A stretch of DNA of 64,000 nucleotides, taken from Nocardioides panzhihuensis (lineage in GTDB: Bacteria; Actinomycetota; Actinomycetes; Propionibacteriales; Nocardioidaceae). The position numbers and the translations under genes are program-made. Where the stretch lies: assembly GCF_013408335.1 (NCBI RefSeq), contig NZ_JACBZR010000003.1, positions 19,151-83,150 on the forward strand. The letters run 5' to 3'. This document shows, one piece after another, positions 46,940 to 57,254 of the stretch. The notes below the pieces were generated by a model. It saw only the letters and a list, made by a program, of their open reading frames with translations. It made no database searches and was not told the DNA's origin. How positions within the stretch are numbered: position 1 is the stretch's first letter; each line of letters starts with the position of its first letter.

Positions 46940-47968
46940 TCATGCGGCGCTCCGGGTCGCGGCGCGGCGGAAGCCGGACAGGATCGTGTTCTCGGCCTCG
47001 TAGGCGGTGTAGGCGCGAGCGGCGATGTGCCCAGCGGCAGCGACCAACAGCCGGTCGAGCGCGGAGTGTTCGGTGATCAGGTCGCGTGCAACCAACTTTC
47101 CGACTGTGGCGGCCGCGACGAAGAGCGCGGCGTTTCGGCCGCCCTTGGTCGCGTCCAGCAGACCCGCGACGCCGTTTGCGTGGTCGCCGTTGATCGCGAT
47201 GTCGAAGACGCGGTTTACGTACGCGTCCGGGTCGCGCAGTGGCTCGCCGGACCCGATCGGCTGTAGTGGTCGGGCCTGTGTCCTAGAACCGTCCTGAGAG
47301 CGGTTCTGTGACGTGCGGGTGGCGGGTCGGCGGTCGTGGGTGAGGAGGTCGAGCAGGAACATCGGGAGCGGTGCGGCCGGGCGGTCGTCGATGATGTCGT
47401 ACGCGCTAGCTCCGATGCTGGTTGGCGGTGCGGCGACGTATCCGCCGTGGGCGCGGGTGTCGATCAACCAGCCGATCTTTCCGGCTGTGTTGCCGTAGGC
47501 CACATCGGCCGGCGCAGCGTAGTAGAGGTGGGTTCCTCCGGAGACGGTGCGCACGGTGTAGGTCGGGGTGATGGTGCCGCCGTGGACTCCGGCGAGGTGG
47601 TCGAGCACGTCGGCGCCAGTGGTGATCTCGAACGACTTCCACGGTTCGGGGATCTCGGTTCCGGGCTTGTGGGTGTCGAGGTCGACCACGACCAGGCGGG
47701 AGGGCCCACAGGCGATCCCGACTCCGTAGGCGGGGTTGCTGGACCATGCTTTGGTGATCTTGTCGGCGCGGATGGTGGCGCGTTGCTCCCACCCGGCGTG
47801 AGTGGTGCGGCACCCCGGGGCGGTGCCATCGCAGTCGGTGGCACGGTGGTTCGGCGTAGCGGGCCGCTTGGAGCCGGGCAGCAGGGGGAAGACTCGCCAG
47901 CCACGGGCGGCGTAGTCCAGAGCGGTCGTGAGGCTGTCGGTCAGGGTGTCAGGCTGCTGCTGCATCAT
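46940..47968 (-). CDS. Prim-Pol, copy C
   Basis: Identical to 18351-19379. Confidence 0.9.
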   Translation of the reverse strand: MMQQQPDTLTDSLTTALDYAARGWRVFPLLPGSKRPATPNHRATDCDGTAPGCRTTHAGWEQRATIRADKITKAWSSNPAYGVGIACGPSRLVVVDLDTHKPGTEIPEPWKSFEITTGADVLDHLAGVHGGTITPTYTVRTVSGGTHLYYAAPADVAYGNTAGKIGWLIDTRAHGGYVAAPPTSIGASAYDIIDDRPAAPLPMFLLDLLTHDRRPATRTSQNRSQDGSRTQARPLQPIGSGEPLRDPDAYVNRVFDIAINGDHANGVAGLLDATKGGRNAALFVAAATVGKLVARDLITEHSALDRLLVAAAGHIAARAYTAYEAENTILSGFRRAATRSAA

Positions 47969-48242
47969 CGATCTGTCCTTCCTCGGATTCGTGCTGGTCG
48001 TGGTGCTGGTCTGGTTCGTGGCGGTCGGGTCGGGCGAGGGCGACCATGAAGCCCTTCAAGGTCGGTCGCGGGTGCTCGGCGGCGTACTCGGCGAGTTCGG
48101 TCGGATAGCCCAGGGATTCGGCCTCAGCGGCGAGGAACCAGGCGTGCGAGGCGTTGTGAAACTCGCTGGTGATCAGGTCGCGCCACCAGTGGCGGCGACG
48201 CTGCACATAGCGGCGGCGCGGACGGCGGGGAGGGCGGCTCAT
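47949..48242 (-). CDS. Small basic hypothetical protein (97 aa), copy C
   Basis: Identical to 19360-19653. Confidence 0.75.
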   Translation of the reverse strand: MSRPPRRPRRRYVQRRRHWWRDLITSEFHNASHAWFLAAEAESLGYPTELAEYAAEHPRPTLKGFMVALARPDRHEPDQHHDQHESEEGQIDDAAAA

Positions 48243-49273
48243 CAGGCACCCGCAGCCCTGCTATTGGTCCAGCGGTAGACGGTCCGGTCGGAGACGTCGA
48301 GCAGCCCGGCGACCTCGGGCACGGGCAGCCCGTACGCGCGCAGCTCGACCGCAGCGCACGCGGCGTGGACCTGGTCGCCGTCCTCGTCGTTCAGCGGCTC
48401 ATCGCAGATGGCGCACTGGTCGATGTGGTCCTCGTTGTGGTGCGCGTCGTCGTGGGTGTCAGGGATGACAGTCAGGGTCGGCGCGACACTGACAGCCGGG
48501 GTGACAGCGGAGCCGGGAGCAGTGATCTCGTGAGGGTGGTTGTCAGGGTCGGTGTCACCCGCGGTGTCAGCCCTGGTGTCAGGGGTTGTGTCAGGGGTGA
48601 GGGTCGCCTGACGGCCGATCAGCTTGCCGTAGGCGATCGCCCCGGCCGCGTGCTTCTCGGCGGACCTGGTCAGCCGGGACGCGGCGCGGTTCTCGGCGCG
48701 CTCGACGGTCACCTTGATCTCGGCCAGAGCACGGGTACGTGCGGCCAGCCGCGCCGACTCGCCGTAGCCGGTGATGGTCTCCATGTGGGCGGCGTGACGA
48801 GCCTCGATCACGGCCAGGGCTCGCTGGTCGCGGATCTCTGCCGTGCGGGACCGGATGATCGCGGCAGTCTCCGGGGAGACGGTGACCTGGTCGCGGATCC
48901 CGTCAGCGACCAGCAGCAGCGCAGCCAGCGCCGGAATCGCCGACCAAGGGCCCATGTGCCCGACAGCAGCGAGCAGGACCGTCGAGGCGGCCACAGCAAC
49001 CGCCGTGGCGGCACCGAAGCCGTAGGCGGCGGCTCGCTGTCCGGACTTGTAGGCACCGATCGTGGTGTGACCCAGCGCAGCCCACACCACATCAGCGGCG
49101 AGAGCGACGGCTACACCGACAGCGGGCGCGGCAGAACCTGCGGCGGGGATCATCGCGGCGACCTGCGGCGCGATGGTCACAGCGACCTGGACGAAGCCAA
49201 CGAAGGTCATTCCGTAGCCGACACCAGCGAGGCCAGAGGGCCGTTTCTTGGTGGTGGTGGTGTGCGCGTTCAT
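48242..49273 (-). CDS. Membrane/zinc-knuckle/HTH protein, copy C
   Basis: Identical to 19653-20684. Confidence 0.75.
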   Translation of the reverse strand: MNAHTTTTKKRPSGLAGVGYGMTFVGFVQVAVTIAPQVAAMIPAAGSAAPAVGVAVALAADVVWAALGHTTIGAYKSGQRAAAYGFGAATAVAVAASTVLLAAVGHMGPWSAIPALAALLLVADGIRDQVTVSPETAAIIRSRTAEIRDQRALAVIEARHAAHMETITGYGESARLAARTRALAEIKVTVERAENRAASRLTRSAEKHAAGAIAYGKLIGRQATLTPDTTPDTRADTAGDTDPDNHPHEITAPGSAVTPAVSVAPTLTVIPDTHDDAHHNEDHIDQCAICDEPLNDEDGDQVHAACAAVELRAYGLPVPEVAGLLDVSDRTVYRWTNSRAAGA

Positions 49274-49359
49274 GGCGGTGAGTTCTCCTGTTTCGGACTG
49301 TTTCGGGCATGGGTGAGGTAGGGACTTGGGCCAGCGAGACGTTTCTGGAGGGTTTCTCC

Positions 49360-49540
49360 GCTACCGGGTGGAGGTGTTGGGCGAGGTGGGTAGCGGTAGC
49401 GGGCGGGAGGAGGGGTCGGATCGGCCCGGATCCAGGGTTCGAACGGGTGCGCGAAGTGGAGGGCTACTCCGCTACGTCGCTGGTCAGGTAGCAGTTTCGG
49501 TAGTAGCAGGGGTGCTACGGGTAGCAGCCGCTACGGCTAC
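49360..49540. repeat. GTAGC pentamer cluster, copy C
   Basis: Same eleven pentamers as 20771-20951. Confidence 0.6.
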
Positions 49541-49552
49541 CGATTCCGGGGT

Positions 49553-51814
49553 TCAGACGGGTGCAAGGACACCTCCGATCGGGTTGTCGGGGTCGTCGGT
49601 GTCGGTGTGGCCGAGTGTGTCGGTCAGGTCGCGGCGGACCAGACCGCGTTTGTTGGTCTGCTTGCCGTCGATGACCTTCTTGACCTGGACGGTGCGGATC
49701 CCGTGGGGTTTGACGGCAGCGGTGACCTGCTCCCCGGTCCACCCGCCATAGAGCGACCCGTTGTGCTCGGCGAGGCGGGCGGCGAGTTCGTCGCACCAGA
49801 CCTTCCCGTTGCTCCACTCCGGGTCGTGCTCGGGCCAGACCGCGAGGAGGTGGTCCAGGATGGATCCGGTGTCGTCGTCGGGCAGGATCTCCCCGGCCGC
49901 CATTCCGGTCAGGCGGCCAGCGGCCAACCGCGCAGCACGGGCACGGGCACAGATGACCTCGGCGGCGGGCGCGTCCACGAAGGAGGACCGGACGATGACC
50001 GGGTCGTCACCCTCACCGACGAGGTAGGCGATACCGAGGTCTTTACGACCGAAGGTGGTCGCGCGGATGCCGGACTTGTACATCGAGGTCCCCAGGACCA
50101 TGTCGTTCTCGACCTGTCCCATGACCTTGAGGCACAGCCGCAGGACCGCGTTCGCGGAGATGCCGGTCGGGATGGACTTGGCGTCGGGGCGCTGGGTGGC
50201 CAGCCAGACCATGATCCCGACCGCGGGTCCGCGCTTGACCAGGTCGGTGACGATCTCGGCGATCTCGGCCCCGTGGGTGGGGTGCTCGAACATCTTCTGT
50301 GTCTCGTCAAAGGCCCAGAAGATCGGGTGCAGTTTGAGGGACTTCTCCGAGGCGAGAGCGTCGGTGACCTTGGACTCGGGGCACACCTCCCGGGGCAGGG
50401 TCTTGATGGCCTTGTAGCGGCGGCGCATCTCGATCGCCCCTTCCCGCAGGTCGCGGACGAGGTAGTCGATGTCTTCGGGGTCGTCCCCGGACCGGTTGGC
50501 GTGGGCGACGTCATCGAGCATCCCGAGGTCGGATCCGCCCTTGAGGTTGTAGGTGTGCAGCTCGACGCGCGGGTCCAGCGCGGCAGCGAGGCAGAGCAGG
50601 CGCAGGGTGAACGTCTTACCCATGCGCGGCAGGGCACCGATAAGACCGGTCGCGAACATCAGGGTCACGACCACGGGGCGGCCACGCTGGTCGACACCGA
50701 TCGGGATCGGCTCGAACACGTTGACCTTCCCGGAGGTGGCCAGCGGCCAGGGCGCGGGCTTGGACTGGGCCAGGGACTTGTCGGCGACGTAGAGGACCAG
50801 GCGGCCGACGTGGACCTCGGGGTCGGTCTCGGGCCACACCTTCCCCAGGGAGCGACGCAGACCCGAAGCGAGACGGTCGCGCTGCTCGATCACCTCCGAG
50901 GCAGTCACCCCGGGCGGGAGGTCGAGTTCGGCACGGAACCCAGCACCGTCACGCATGATCGGCGAGACGAACGCGATCGCCTTCGCACCCTCCTTAGCCA
51001 TGGCCTGGTTCAGCCGCGCCAGACCCAGCGAACCGAGCGCGTTGAGGATCAGGTCCGAGGTAAGCCGCGGCTCCTTGGCCGTGTCCACGGCACGGCCGGT
51101 GATCGGCTTGTCCGGGTTGCGACCGAGCAGGCCGAGACCAGCCAGAGCGGCCAAGCCGAGACCGAGCTGGACCATCAGGGAGTCGATCCCGTACACGACG
51201 TAGGCGGCGATGCCGGCCACGGTCAGGAGCATCAGGACCGCAAGGAAGACGCGCGCTTTGATCTGGCGGCGGTGGTCCTCCCTCAGCCGGAGATAGGCCC
51301 CGGCGTCGAGGGTGTTGCCGCGTACGGTCATCCGGTTCTCTTTGTCCTCGGCGTCGAAGATCCAGCCCCAGCACATAGCCATGACACGGCCCAGGCCGAG
51401 CGGGGACCGGGCGGCCAACTTCGCGTAGTACGTCGGCAGACGCACCCCGTGATAGGTCGTGGTGTGGCCGTAGTGCTTCACCGCCCACGCAGCCGCCGAC
51501 TTCGCCGACTCGCGGTCCTTGGCCCAGGCGGGCAGGATCTCCCGGCGCGGGGCAGCCTTGACCGTGCCGGACCGGTCGTCGCGAACGGCGAGGACCTGAC
51601 CGTCAACGATCTCCGGAGTCGTCTCCGTGTCGTCCTCGGCGGCGGCGTCGGTGTTGTCGTGAGCGGCCTGAGCGCGCTCAGAGACGTTCTCGGCGATGGC
51701 CGGGGCAGCGTTGGTGCTCTCAGAGGCTTCAGGAGCGGCCTCACGGGCGCGGCGAGCCGCGTCGAGGTCGTAGACCCCGATCCCGTGGGCCTCTTGGTTC
51801 GGTGTGGTGGTCAT
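49553..51814 (-). CDS. FtsK/TraB-like translocase, copy C
   Basis: Identical to 20964-23225. Confidence 0.9.
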   Translation of the reverse strand: MTTTPNQEAHGIGVYDLDAARRAREAAPEASESTNAAPAIAENVSERAQAAHDNTDAAAEDDTETTPEIVDGQVLAVRDDRSGTVKAAPRREILPAWAKDRESAKSAAAWAVKHYGHTTTYHGVRLPTYYAKLAARSPLGLGRVMAMCWGWIFDAEDKENRMTVRGNTLDAGAYLRLREDHRRQIKARVFLAVLMLLTVAGIAAYVVYGIDSLMVQLGLGLAALAGLGLLGRNPDKPITGRAVDTAKEPRLTSDLILNALGSLGLARLNQAMAKEGAKAIAFVSPIMRDGAGFRAELDLPPGVTASEVIEQRDRLASGLRRSLGKVWPETDPEVHVGRLVLYVADKSLAQSKPAPWPLATSGKVNVFEPIPIGVDQRGRPVVVTLMFATGLIGALPRMGKTFTLRLLCLAAALDPRVELHTYNLKGGSDLGMLDDVAHANRSGDDPEDIDYLVRDLREGAIEMRRRYKAIKTLPREVCPESKVTDALASEKSLKLHPIFWAFDETQKMFEHPTHGAEIAEIVTDLVKRGPAVGIMVWLATQRPDAKSIPTGISANAVLRLCLKVMGQVENDMVLGTSMYKSGIRATTFGRKDLGIAYLVGEGDDPVIVRSSFVDAPAAEVICARARAARLAAGRLTGMAAGEILPDDDTGSILDHLLAVWPEHDPEWSNGKVWCDELAARLAEHNGSLYGGWTGEQVTAAVKPHGIRTVQVKKVIDGKQTNKRGLVRRDLTDTLGHTDTDDPDNPIGGVLAPV

Positions 51815-51816
51815 GA

Positions 51817-51999
51817 TCAGGCTCCCTTCTCAGCAAGGCCAGCGGCCTTGGTCAGGTTTTTGGCCAGGGTCCGGGCGGCGGCGGGGGTGATGGTGTGGAC
51901 GCCGACCTGGACATACGGCGTCCTCGCGGACGGGTCGACGACGATGTCGGGGGTGTTGGGCCCCGACCTGATGACGGTGACCTTGGGGCGCTTGGGCAT
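51817..51999 (-). CDS. Small hypothetical protein (60 aa), copy C
   Basis: Identical to 23228-23410. Confidence 0.7.
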   Translation of the reverse strand: MPKRPKVTVIRSGPNTPDIVVDPSARTPYVQVGVHTITPAAARTLAKNLTKAAGLAEKGA

Positions 52000-52214
52000 C
52001 AGAACCAGCCCTTCGCCACTGGGTTGGTGCGCTTGACCGGCTTCTTGTTCCGGTACGGGTCGGACGCTTTGCCGACCTTGGCCTTCTTGCCCGCGTGCGG
52101 GTCCTTGGAGCCGGGCAGCTTCTTCGCGACCTTCGCGCGGTGGGTCCGGGCGACGTGGCGTGCGGTGTCCTTGACGGTGCCGTGGCCGAACAGGCCGGTG
52201 TACTCGACAGCCAT
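51999..52214 (-). CDS. Small Lys-rich protein (71 aa), copy C
   Basis: Identical to 23410-23625. Confidence 0.7.
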   Translation of the reverse strand: MAVEYTGLFGHGTVKDTARHVARTHRAKVAKKLPGSKDPHAGKKAKVGKASDPYRNKKPVKRTNPVAKGWF

Positions 52215-52218
52215 GGCG

Positions 52219-52428
52219 TCACTTCACCCACTTGGGGAACTTGTAGTTCTCGGCCATGTCGGCCTGCTTGAGGTAGACCTTGGCCAGGTCTTCGCAGGTC
52301 TTCGCGGCGGCAGGCTTGCCCTGCTCACGGAAGCGCGCGGCTCCCTTCTCGGCCATCTCAGCCTCGCGGCGGAACTTCGCAGCCTGTTTCTTGAAGTCGG
52401 CCCGGGCGGCTGCCTTGTTGATCTTCAT
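52219..52428 (-). CDS. Small charged helical protein (69 aa), copy C
   Basis: Identical to 23630-23839. Confidence 0.7.
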   Translation of the reverse strand: MKINKAAARADFKKQAAKFRREAEMAEKGAARFREQGKPAAAKTCEDLAKVYLKQADMAENYKFPKWVK

Positions 52429-52439
52429 GACTAGTTCCT

Positions 52440-52835
52440 TTACCTCTCGGTGGTGGTGTTGTCAGGCCAGGGGTAGGAGGCGCCAGCTGCACGCGCGGTC
52501 GCGGCGATCACCAGCCGCAACGCGGTGCGGTCCAAGCCGGGCAGGACCTCGTTGAGGCAGACCGTGCGGTCGTAGGAGGCCAGGGACAGCGCGATGTCCA
52601 GCAGGCGACGCTCACCCCCGGAGAGGTAGCCACCGTCCGCGCGGTCGGCGTCGATCCAGGCAGCGCCGGGCTCGACCCGGACCCACGACCCGTTCAGCAG
52701 GCGACCGCCCCAGGCACGGACCAGCAGCTCGACCGCAGCCTCGTCGGGAAGGGAGCCCTTCGCCCAGCGGCGCAGAGCGGCCGCGATCTCGGGCTTGGAT
52801 GTCGGGATCTTCGCCAGGTTCTCAGGGGTGCTCAT
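52440..52835 (-). CDS. Hypothetical protein (131 aa), copy C
   Basis: Identical to 23851-24246. Confidence 0.7.
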   Translation of the reverse strand: MSTPENLAKIPTSKPEIAAALRRWAKGSLPDEAAVELLVRAWGGRLLNGSWVRVEPGAAWIDADRADGGYLSGGERRLLDIALSLASYDRTVCLNEVLPGLDRTALRLVIAATARAAGASYPWPDNTTTER

Positions 52836-53194
52836 GCTGCGGCCTCCGAGACGGTCCACACGCGCTCGGTGGTCGACATCTTCACGAACACCGTGGTCTC
52901 GCCACTGCCAGCAGGGACCCGACCGGACCAGTCGTGACGAATCAGCAGCCCGATCGCGTCAGCGACGTAGGCCCGGGCATCCTCGCTCAGGTAGAGCGCA
53001 TCGGCGATCAGCTGTGCCGCGACAAGCCCAGCGGGCTCGATCTCCAGCAGCACAGCGGGTCGACGCTCCGGGGCCCCATGAGCGAGACGAACGTCCGTCC
53101 CCGCGCTCACCTTGAAGCCGTGCACGTCCACGTTCGGGACACACTCCAGGATGTTTGCGGCCCAGGTCAGATCCCACGACTTCGCGGTACTCAT
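52832..53194 (-). CDS. Hypothetical protein (120 aa), copy C
   Basis: Identical to 24243-24605. Confidence 0.7.
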   Translation of the reverse strand: MSTAKSWDLTWAANILECVPNVDVHGFKVSAGTDVRLAHGAPERRPAVLLEIEPAGLVAAQLIADALYLSEDARAYVADAIGLLIRHDWSGRVPAGSGETTVFVKMSTTERVWTVSEAAA

Positions 53195-53403
53195 CGGGCA
53201 CCCCCGGCGATGTTCGAGGCGGCCGAGAGAGCCGACGTCATCGCCGTCTCGATCCCGTCCAGGATCGGCGCGCCGATCGTGGTCGAGGCCAACGAGAGAC
53301 CGAGGACCGCACCGAAGGCGAGGACACCCGGGTGGGTGCCGCCCCAGCGGACCATGAAGACAGCGACGATCAGGAAGATGATGAACAAAGGTGCGGTAAC
53401 CAT
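53191..53403 (-). CDS. Small membrane protein (70 aa), copy C
   Basis: Identical to 24602-24814. Confidence 0.7.
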   Translation of the reverse strand: MVTAPLFIIFLIVAVFMVRWGGTHPGVLAFGAVLGLSLASTTIGAPILDGIETAMTSALSAASNIAGGAR

Positions 53404-53418
53404 GACTAGATATGCCTT

Positions 53419-53706
53419 TCAGGCGGCCTCGGCCGGGACGGCCGGGCGAGGGTCGGTGATCGTGTAGACAGGCGCGGCCGAGATCGCCGCGTCGTGGTTG
53501 GCCTGCTGGACCAGCAGGTGCAGCAGTGCCGTCATCGCCCGGCGGTGGGCCCGCTTGGCGAGCGCGTCGGCCGGGTCAGCGAGCAGACGGCACTCGGCCT
53601 CGACCAGATCGACCTCAGCAGCGATCTGCGGCCACTCGGCTTCAATCGCGGCCAGGTCATCTCCGGTCGGCTCGTCTCGTGTGTTCGCGAAGTGGTCGGT
53701 GTGCAT
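53419..53706 (-). CDS. DUF6284-like protein (95 aa), copy C
   Basis: Identical to 24830-25117. Confidence 0.65.
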   Translation of the reverse strand: MHTDHFANTRDEPTGDDLAAIEAEWPQIAAEVDLVEAECRLLADPADALAKRAHRRAMTALLHLLVQQANHDAAISAAPVYTITDPRPAVPAEAA

Positions 53707-53798
53707 CGGGGTGGTTCCTTCCGGGTGATGAGCGGGTGTTGCTTGGTGGCCGGGCCGGGGCTGCCTCTGGGGCTCACCCCGGGCCCGGGGATCGTGGG

Positions 53799-54062
53799 TC
53801 AGGCTCCGTACTTTCGGGAGCGGGCAACCTGACGACCGGCTTCGGTAAGGGCGAACAAGGCATCGCCGGACGGGAAGGACCGGACGCAGCGGATGAGGCC
53901 GCGCTCAGCGAGACCCGTGATGACGCGGTGGTGGTGCTTCCGGGTGGCGATCTGGCCACGGTTGACCGTGTCGGCGGTGTCCTTGCGGGTCTGCCAGGCG
54001 GCGTACATCGCGTCGAGGGTCTTGCCCTGGTTGGCGGTGATGGTGGCGGTGGTCGTGATCAT
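53799..54062 (-). CDS. Winged-helix-like protein (87 aa), copy C
   Basis: Identical to 25210-25473. Confidence 0.65.
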   Translation of the reverse strand: MITTTATITANQGKTLDAMYAAWQTRKDTADTVNRGQIATRKHHHRVITGLAERGLIRCVRSFPSGDALFALTEAGRQVARSRKYGA

Positions 54063-54106
54063 CTTCATGCCCTTTCCGTGGCCTGGCAGCCGGGTGGCTG
54101 CCTGTG

Positions 54107-54153
54107 TTCTACCTAACAACGGAATGGCTCACCATGTCAACTGTTAGGTAGAA
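54107..54153. promoter_or_regulatory. Divergent operator palindrome, copy C
   Basis: Same as 25518-25564. The third half-site is at 54207-54217. Confidence 0.8.
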
Positions 54154-54234
54154 GTTTCTGCGAGAAATTTCCGCTCGGGCTGGGGTCGTGCGACAGTTGT
54201 CAGCGAAACTGTTAGGTCAGAACGAGCACACTGA

Positions 54235-55107
54235 ATGGCGAAGGTCGAACTAGGGAGACGCATGACAGACGGGCCAATCGACGCACTGGCGGGTGCGAAG
54301 CAGCAGCGGATCGCACGCGACATTCAGAACCAGATCGAGGCGGGGGTCCTACGTGACGGCGAGGTCATGCCGTCGACCCGAACGCTCGCCGAGCAGACGG
54401 GTGCGAGCGTCTGGACGGTCAATGAGGCGATGAAGGCACTCGCAGAGATGGGGCTGGTGGAGAACCAGTCGCGTTCGCGCCGGATCGTGCGATCTGCGCA
54501 CCTCACGCCCAAGGTGAGCGAGGCGGCTCCCCGGGCTCTGCTGATCGGCGGCTACGCGGGTAGCGGCAAGACCGAGCTCGGGCGCATCCTCACCCGGCTG
54601 ACGGGCTGGATGATCATCGACAAGGACACCATCACCCGCCCAGTTGTCGAGGTGGCTCTTGAGGCGTTGGGGGCTGAGTCGAGCGATCGGGAGTCGGAGA
54701 CCTATTTGTCAAAGGTCCGGCCGCGTGAGTATGAGGCGCTGATGTCGACGGCGCACGAAAACACGGCATGCGGCGCTGGTGCCGTCGTCACGGCTCCCTT
54801 CTTGCGTGAGTTCAAGGACGCGTCGTGGCTCGCGCGCCAGCAGGCGCAGTTTGCGGACGACGGATTACCCATGACCGTCGTGTGGGTCACCTGTGACGCG
54901 GACACGATGCTGACCTATGTACGTCGTCGGGGTGCAGCTCGTGACGCGCACAAGCTGGCCACCTGGGACGCGTACATGGAGGCGATTGACCTCACGTTCC
55001 GTCCAGTCGTGGACCATCACGTCATCGACAATTCGACATCTGCGGAGCCTCTTAAGGATCAGGCGGCGCGACTGATAGCAACGCTCGCCGAGGTGCCCGC
55101 GAAATGA
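54235..55107 (+). CDS. GntR-kinase fusion, copy C
   Basis: Identical to 25646-26518. Confidence 0.8.
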   Translation: MAKVELGRRMTDGPIDALAGAKQQRIARDIQNQIEAGVLRDGEVMPSTRTLAEQTGASVWTVNEAMKALAEMGLVENQSRSRRIVRSAHLTPKVSEAAPRALLIGGYAGSGKTELGRILTRLTGWMIIDKDTITRPVVEVALEALGAESSDRESETYLSKVRPREYEALMSTAHENTACGAGAVVTAPFLREFKDASWLARQQAQFADDGLPMTVVWVTCDADTMLTYVRRRGAARDAHKLATWDAYMEAIDLTFRPVVDHHVIDNSTSAEPLKDQAARLIATLAEVPAK

Positions 55108-55676
55108 CTCGCGGGGTGATCCTCTACGGTCCGCCGGCCGCTGGGAAGGACACCGTCGACGCTGCCCTTCGAGCGCTGTCGGATGACTACGTCCACTTCG
55201 CGCGAATCAAGGTCGGCGAGGGTCGCCGAGAGGGCTACCGAATTACGACCAGCGCCGCGCTCCAAGAACTACGGGAGCGCGGCGGCGTCGTGTGGGAGAA
55301 CAGCCGCTACGGTGCGACCTATGCGGTTGACAGGCCTGGCCTGATCGACGCGCTCGGCCATGGGGTGCCGGTCCTCCACCTAGGACAGGTCGAGGCGGTC
55401 GACGCGGTAGCCACGGCGGTCAGTGGAGCGCGTTGGGTTGTCGTTTCTCTCTGGTGTCCGGAGGATGTCGCAGTCGATCGGTTGCGGCAGCGGGGGAGTG
55501 CGGACGTTGCAGAGCGTCTGGAGGCATGGCGGGCGACGCCCGAACTGGGAGAGGCAGACCTCAGGTTCGATACATCCATGGTCGAGCCGCGTGATGCAGC
55601 GCGACGTATTGACGCACATGTTCGGAAGGCCTGCACGCTCGCCGATTCATTCCCCCCCGATTCCCCCCGAGGGTGA
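55104..55676 (+). CDS. Guanylate-kinase-like protein, copy C
   Basis: Identical to 26515-27087. Confidence 0.75.
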   Translation: MTRGVILYGPPAAGKDTVDAALRALSDDYVHFARIKVGEGRREGYRITTSAALQELRERGGVVWENSRYGATYAVDRPGLIDALGHGVPVLHLGQVEAVDAVATAVSGARWVVVSLWCPEDVAVDRLRQRGSADVAERLEAWRATPELGEADLRFDTSMVEPRDAARRIDAHVRKACTLADSFPPDSPRG

Positions 55677-55741
55677 AACGACATGCAATACATGCAACGC
55701 CTGCCAGGTGTTCTCAACCCATAGTTCTGGGTCTCCAAACC

Positions 55742-55786
55742 TTCGCAATGAGAAGGCCAGGGGTTCGAATCCCCTCAGCTCCACCA
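55742..55786 (+). other. att core: 3' half of tRNA-Ala(CGC), C/D junction
   Basis: Identical to 27153-27197. The flanking 23-bp repeats are at 55649-55671 and 55867-55889. Confidence 0.85.
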
Positions 55787-55789
55787 AAG

Positions 55790-55838
55790 AAGAACCCCGC
55801 CTGACCTGCGGAAACGCAGAGAGTCAGGCGGGGTTCTT
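55790..55838. terminator. Hairpin terminator, C/D junction
   Basis: Same 16-bp stem as 27201-27249. Confidence 0.85.
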
Positions 55839-55855
55839 GCTTGTTTGTGCTGCCG

Positions 55856-56974
55856 TTATTCGGCGGATTCCCCCCGGATTCCCCCCGAGCCGTTCAGGCG
55901 GGCCAATCCGGCCTCATCTGCGACGGTCCCGAGGTGGTGCAGATAGATGTTTGTCGTCGCGATTGAGGCATGCCCCATCCATGCCTGAACCGTGGTCGCG
56001 GGCACGCCCTTCGCCAGCCACAGGCAGGCGGCCGTGTGGCGCAGATCGTGAATTCTGCGGCCGTGCGAGATCAGCTCCCAGTCGACGGCCCGCTTGACGG
56101 CGCTCGCGTGCAACCGGTGACCAGTGGCGGTGACGAACACCAGATCGCGGGTGGTGCGTCCGGCGATCAGGTCTTTGACGGTCGGGAGGATGCGGTCCGC
56201 GAGCGGCACGAATCGGGACTTCCCGGACTTGGTTGTCTTGGCTTCGCCTCCCTCGGGTGCTGCGCGTCGAACGTAGATGCCCGGCATGGGGTCGAATACG
56301 ACGTCGCTCACTCGAACCTCACGCAGCTCCGACCAGCGGAGCCCGGTCCATCCCGCGACCAGCAGGATGTCCGAGAGTCGGGCGAGGTCGCGTGTTCGCT
56401 CTGCTGCTCGAATCAGACTGACGGAGTCCCTCGATGCGAGGTGGGCGGCATCGAGGACGAAGGTCTCTAGCTCGGTCTCGCTGAAGGGGTGCATCTCGGT
56501 GGCTACCTCACTTGCTTTGGGTACTCGGGTTGGTGTGACGGGGTTGTGCTGGACCATGCGTTCTCGGACTGCCCATGCGAAGAACGAAGACAGTGACGCC
56601 CGGTAGCGCTTGACCGACTTCTCGGCGAGGCCTCGGCGGCGGAGCGCGACCAGCGCGCGGGAGACCTCGCGTTCGGTCACACTGCCGATCTGCAGGGCTG
56701 ACAGCGCGGGCGGTGTTAGGCGCGGGAGCGCGGCATCTGCGGTGTACGTCTTGGGGGCGACGGTCGCCTTGCGCTCATCGAGCCACATCGGCAAGGCCTT
56801 GCGGACGGTGATCTGTCCGGCGCGGCGGTCGAACCCACCCGCGAGCGCGGCACGCTCGCGGGTGAGCCAGTCGACAGCCTCGCGGCGGGTGTCGAACATC
56901 TTTGTGCCGATGTCGACCCGACCTTGCTTCAGTCGCGCTTGCCAGCGACCGTTCGTCATCTTCCGGACGTTCAC
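55856..56974 (-). CDS. int: Tyrosine recombinase integrase, copy D (intact)
   Basis: Identical to 27267-28385. It is the only complete int of the three int sequences in copy D. Confidence 0.95.
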   Translation of the reverse strand: MNVRKMTNGRWQARLKQGRVDIGTKMFDTRREAVDWLTRERAALAGGFDRRAGQITVRKALPMWLDERKATVAPKTYTADAALPRLTPPALSALQIGSVTEREVSRALVALRRRGLAEKSVKRYRASLSSFFAWAVRERMVQHNPVTPTRVPKASEVATEMHPFSETELETFVLDAAHLASRDSVSLIRAAERTRDLARLSDILLVAGWTGLRWSELREVRVSDVVFDPMPGIYVRRAAPEGGEAKTTKSGKSRFVPLADRILPTVKDLIAGRTTRDLVFVTATGHRLHASAVKRAVDWELISHGRRIHDLRHTAACLWLAKGVPATTVQAWMGHASIATTNIYLHHLGTVADEAGLARLNGSGGIRGESAE

Positions 56975-57210
56975 GCGGCCACCTCCTCAAGCCAGGCGAG
57001 CACGTCGCTACGGCGATAGCGGGGCGAGTCAGGAGAGAGCCAGTAGACGCGAGGTCCCTTGCCGGTTGCCCGCCAGCGGCAGAGCGTCGACGGCGTCACC
57101 TTGAGCGCTTCGGCGACCTCGCGCGATGTCCAGAGGATCGGCAGCACATCGTTCGGGTCGTTGGCTGATCCCGCGACGGCCAGGTGATCGCGGCGGCTGA
57201 TCTTGCTCAT
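56971..57210 (-). CDS. xis: Excisionase, copy D, first
   Basis: Intact and coupled to the intact int. Confidence 0.92.
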   Translation of the reverse strand: MSKISRRDHLAVAGSANDPNDVLPILWTSREVAEALKVTPSTLCRWRATGKGPRVYWLSPDSPRYRRSDVLAWLEEVAA

Positions 57211-57254
57211 CAGTGGGCCTCCTTGGCGCTCGTGTTGTGGGTTGAGGTGGGGTG

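Larger units (their letters stand above)
40637..55741. mobile_element. AICE-like element, copy C (complete, 15,105 bp)
   Basis: A complete element with two extra 1,622-bp rep units (three iteron arrays, three DUF3631 genes). Removing 3,244 bp leaves 11,861 bp. The junction is the same as in copy B, but without the 1-base insertion found there. Confidence 0.85.
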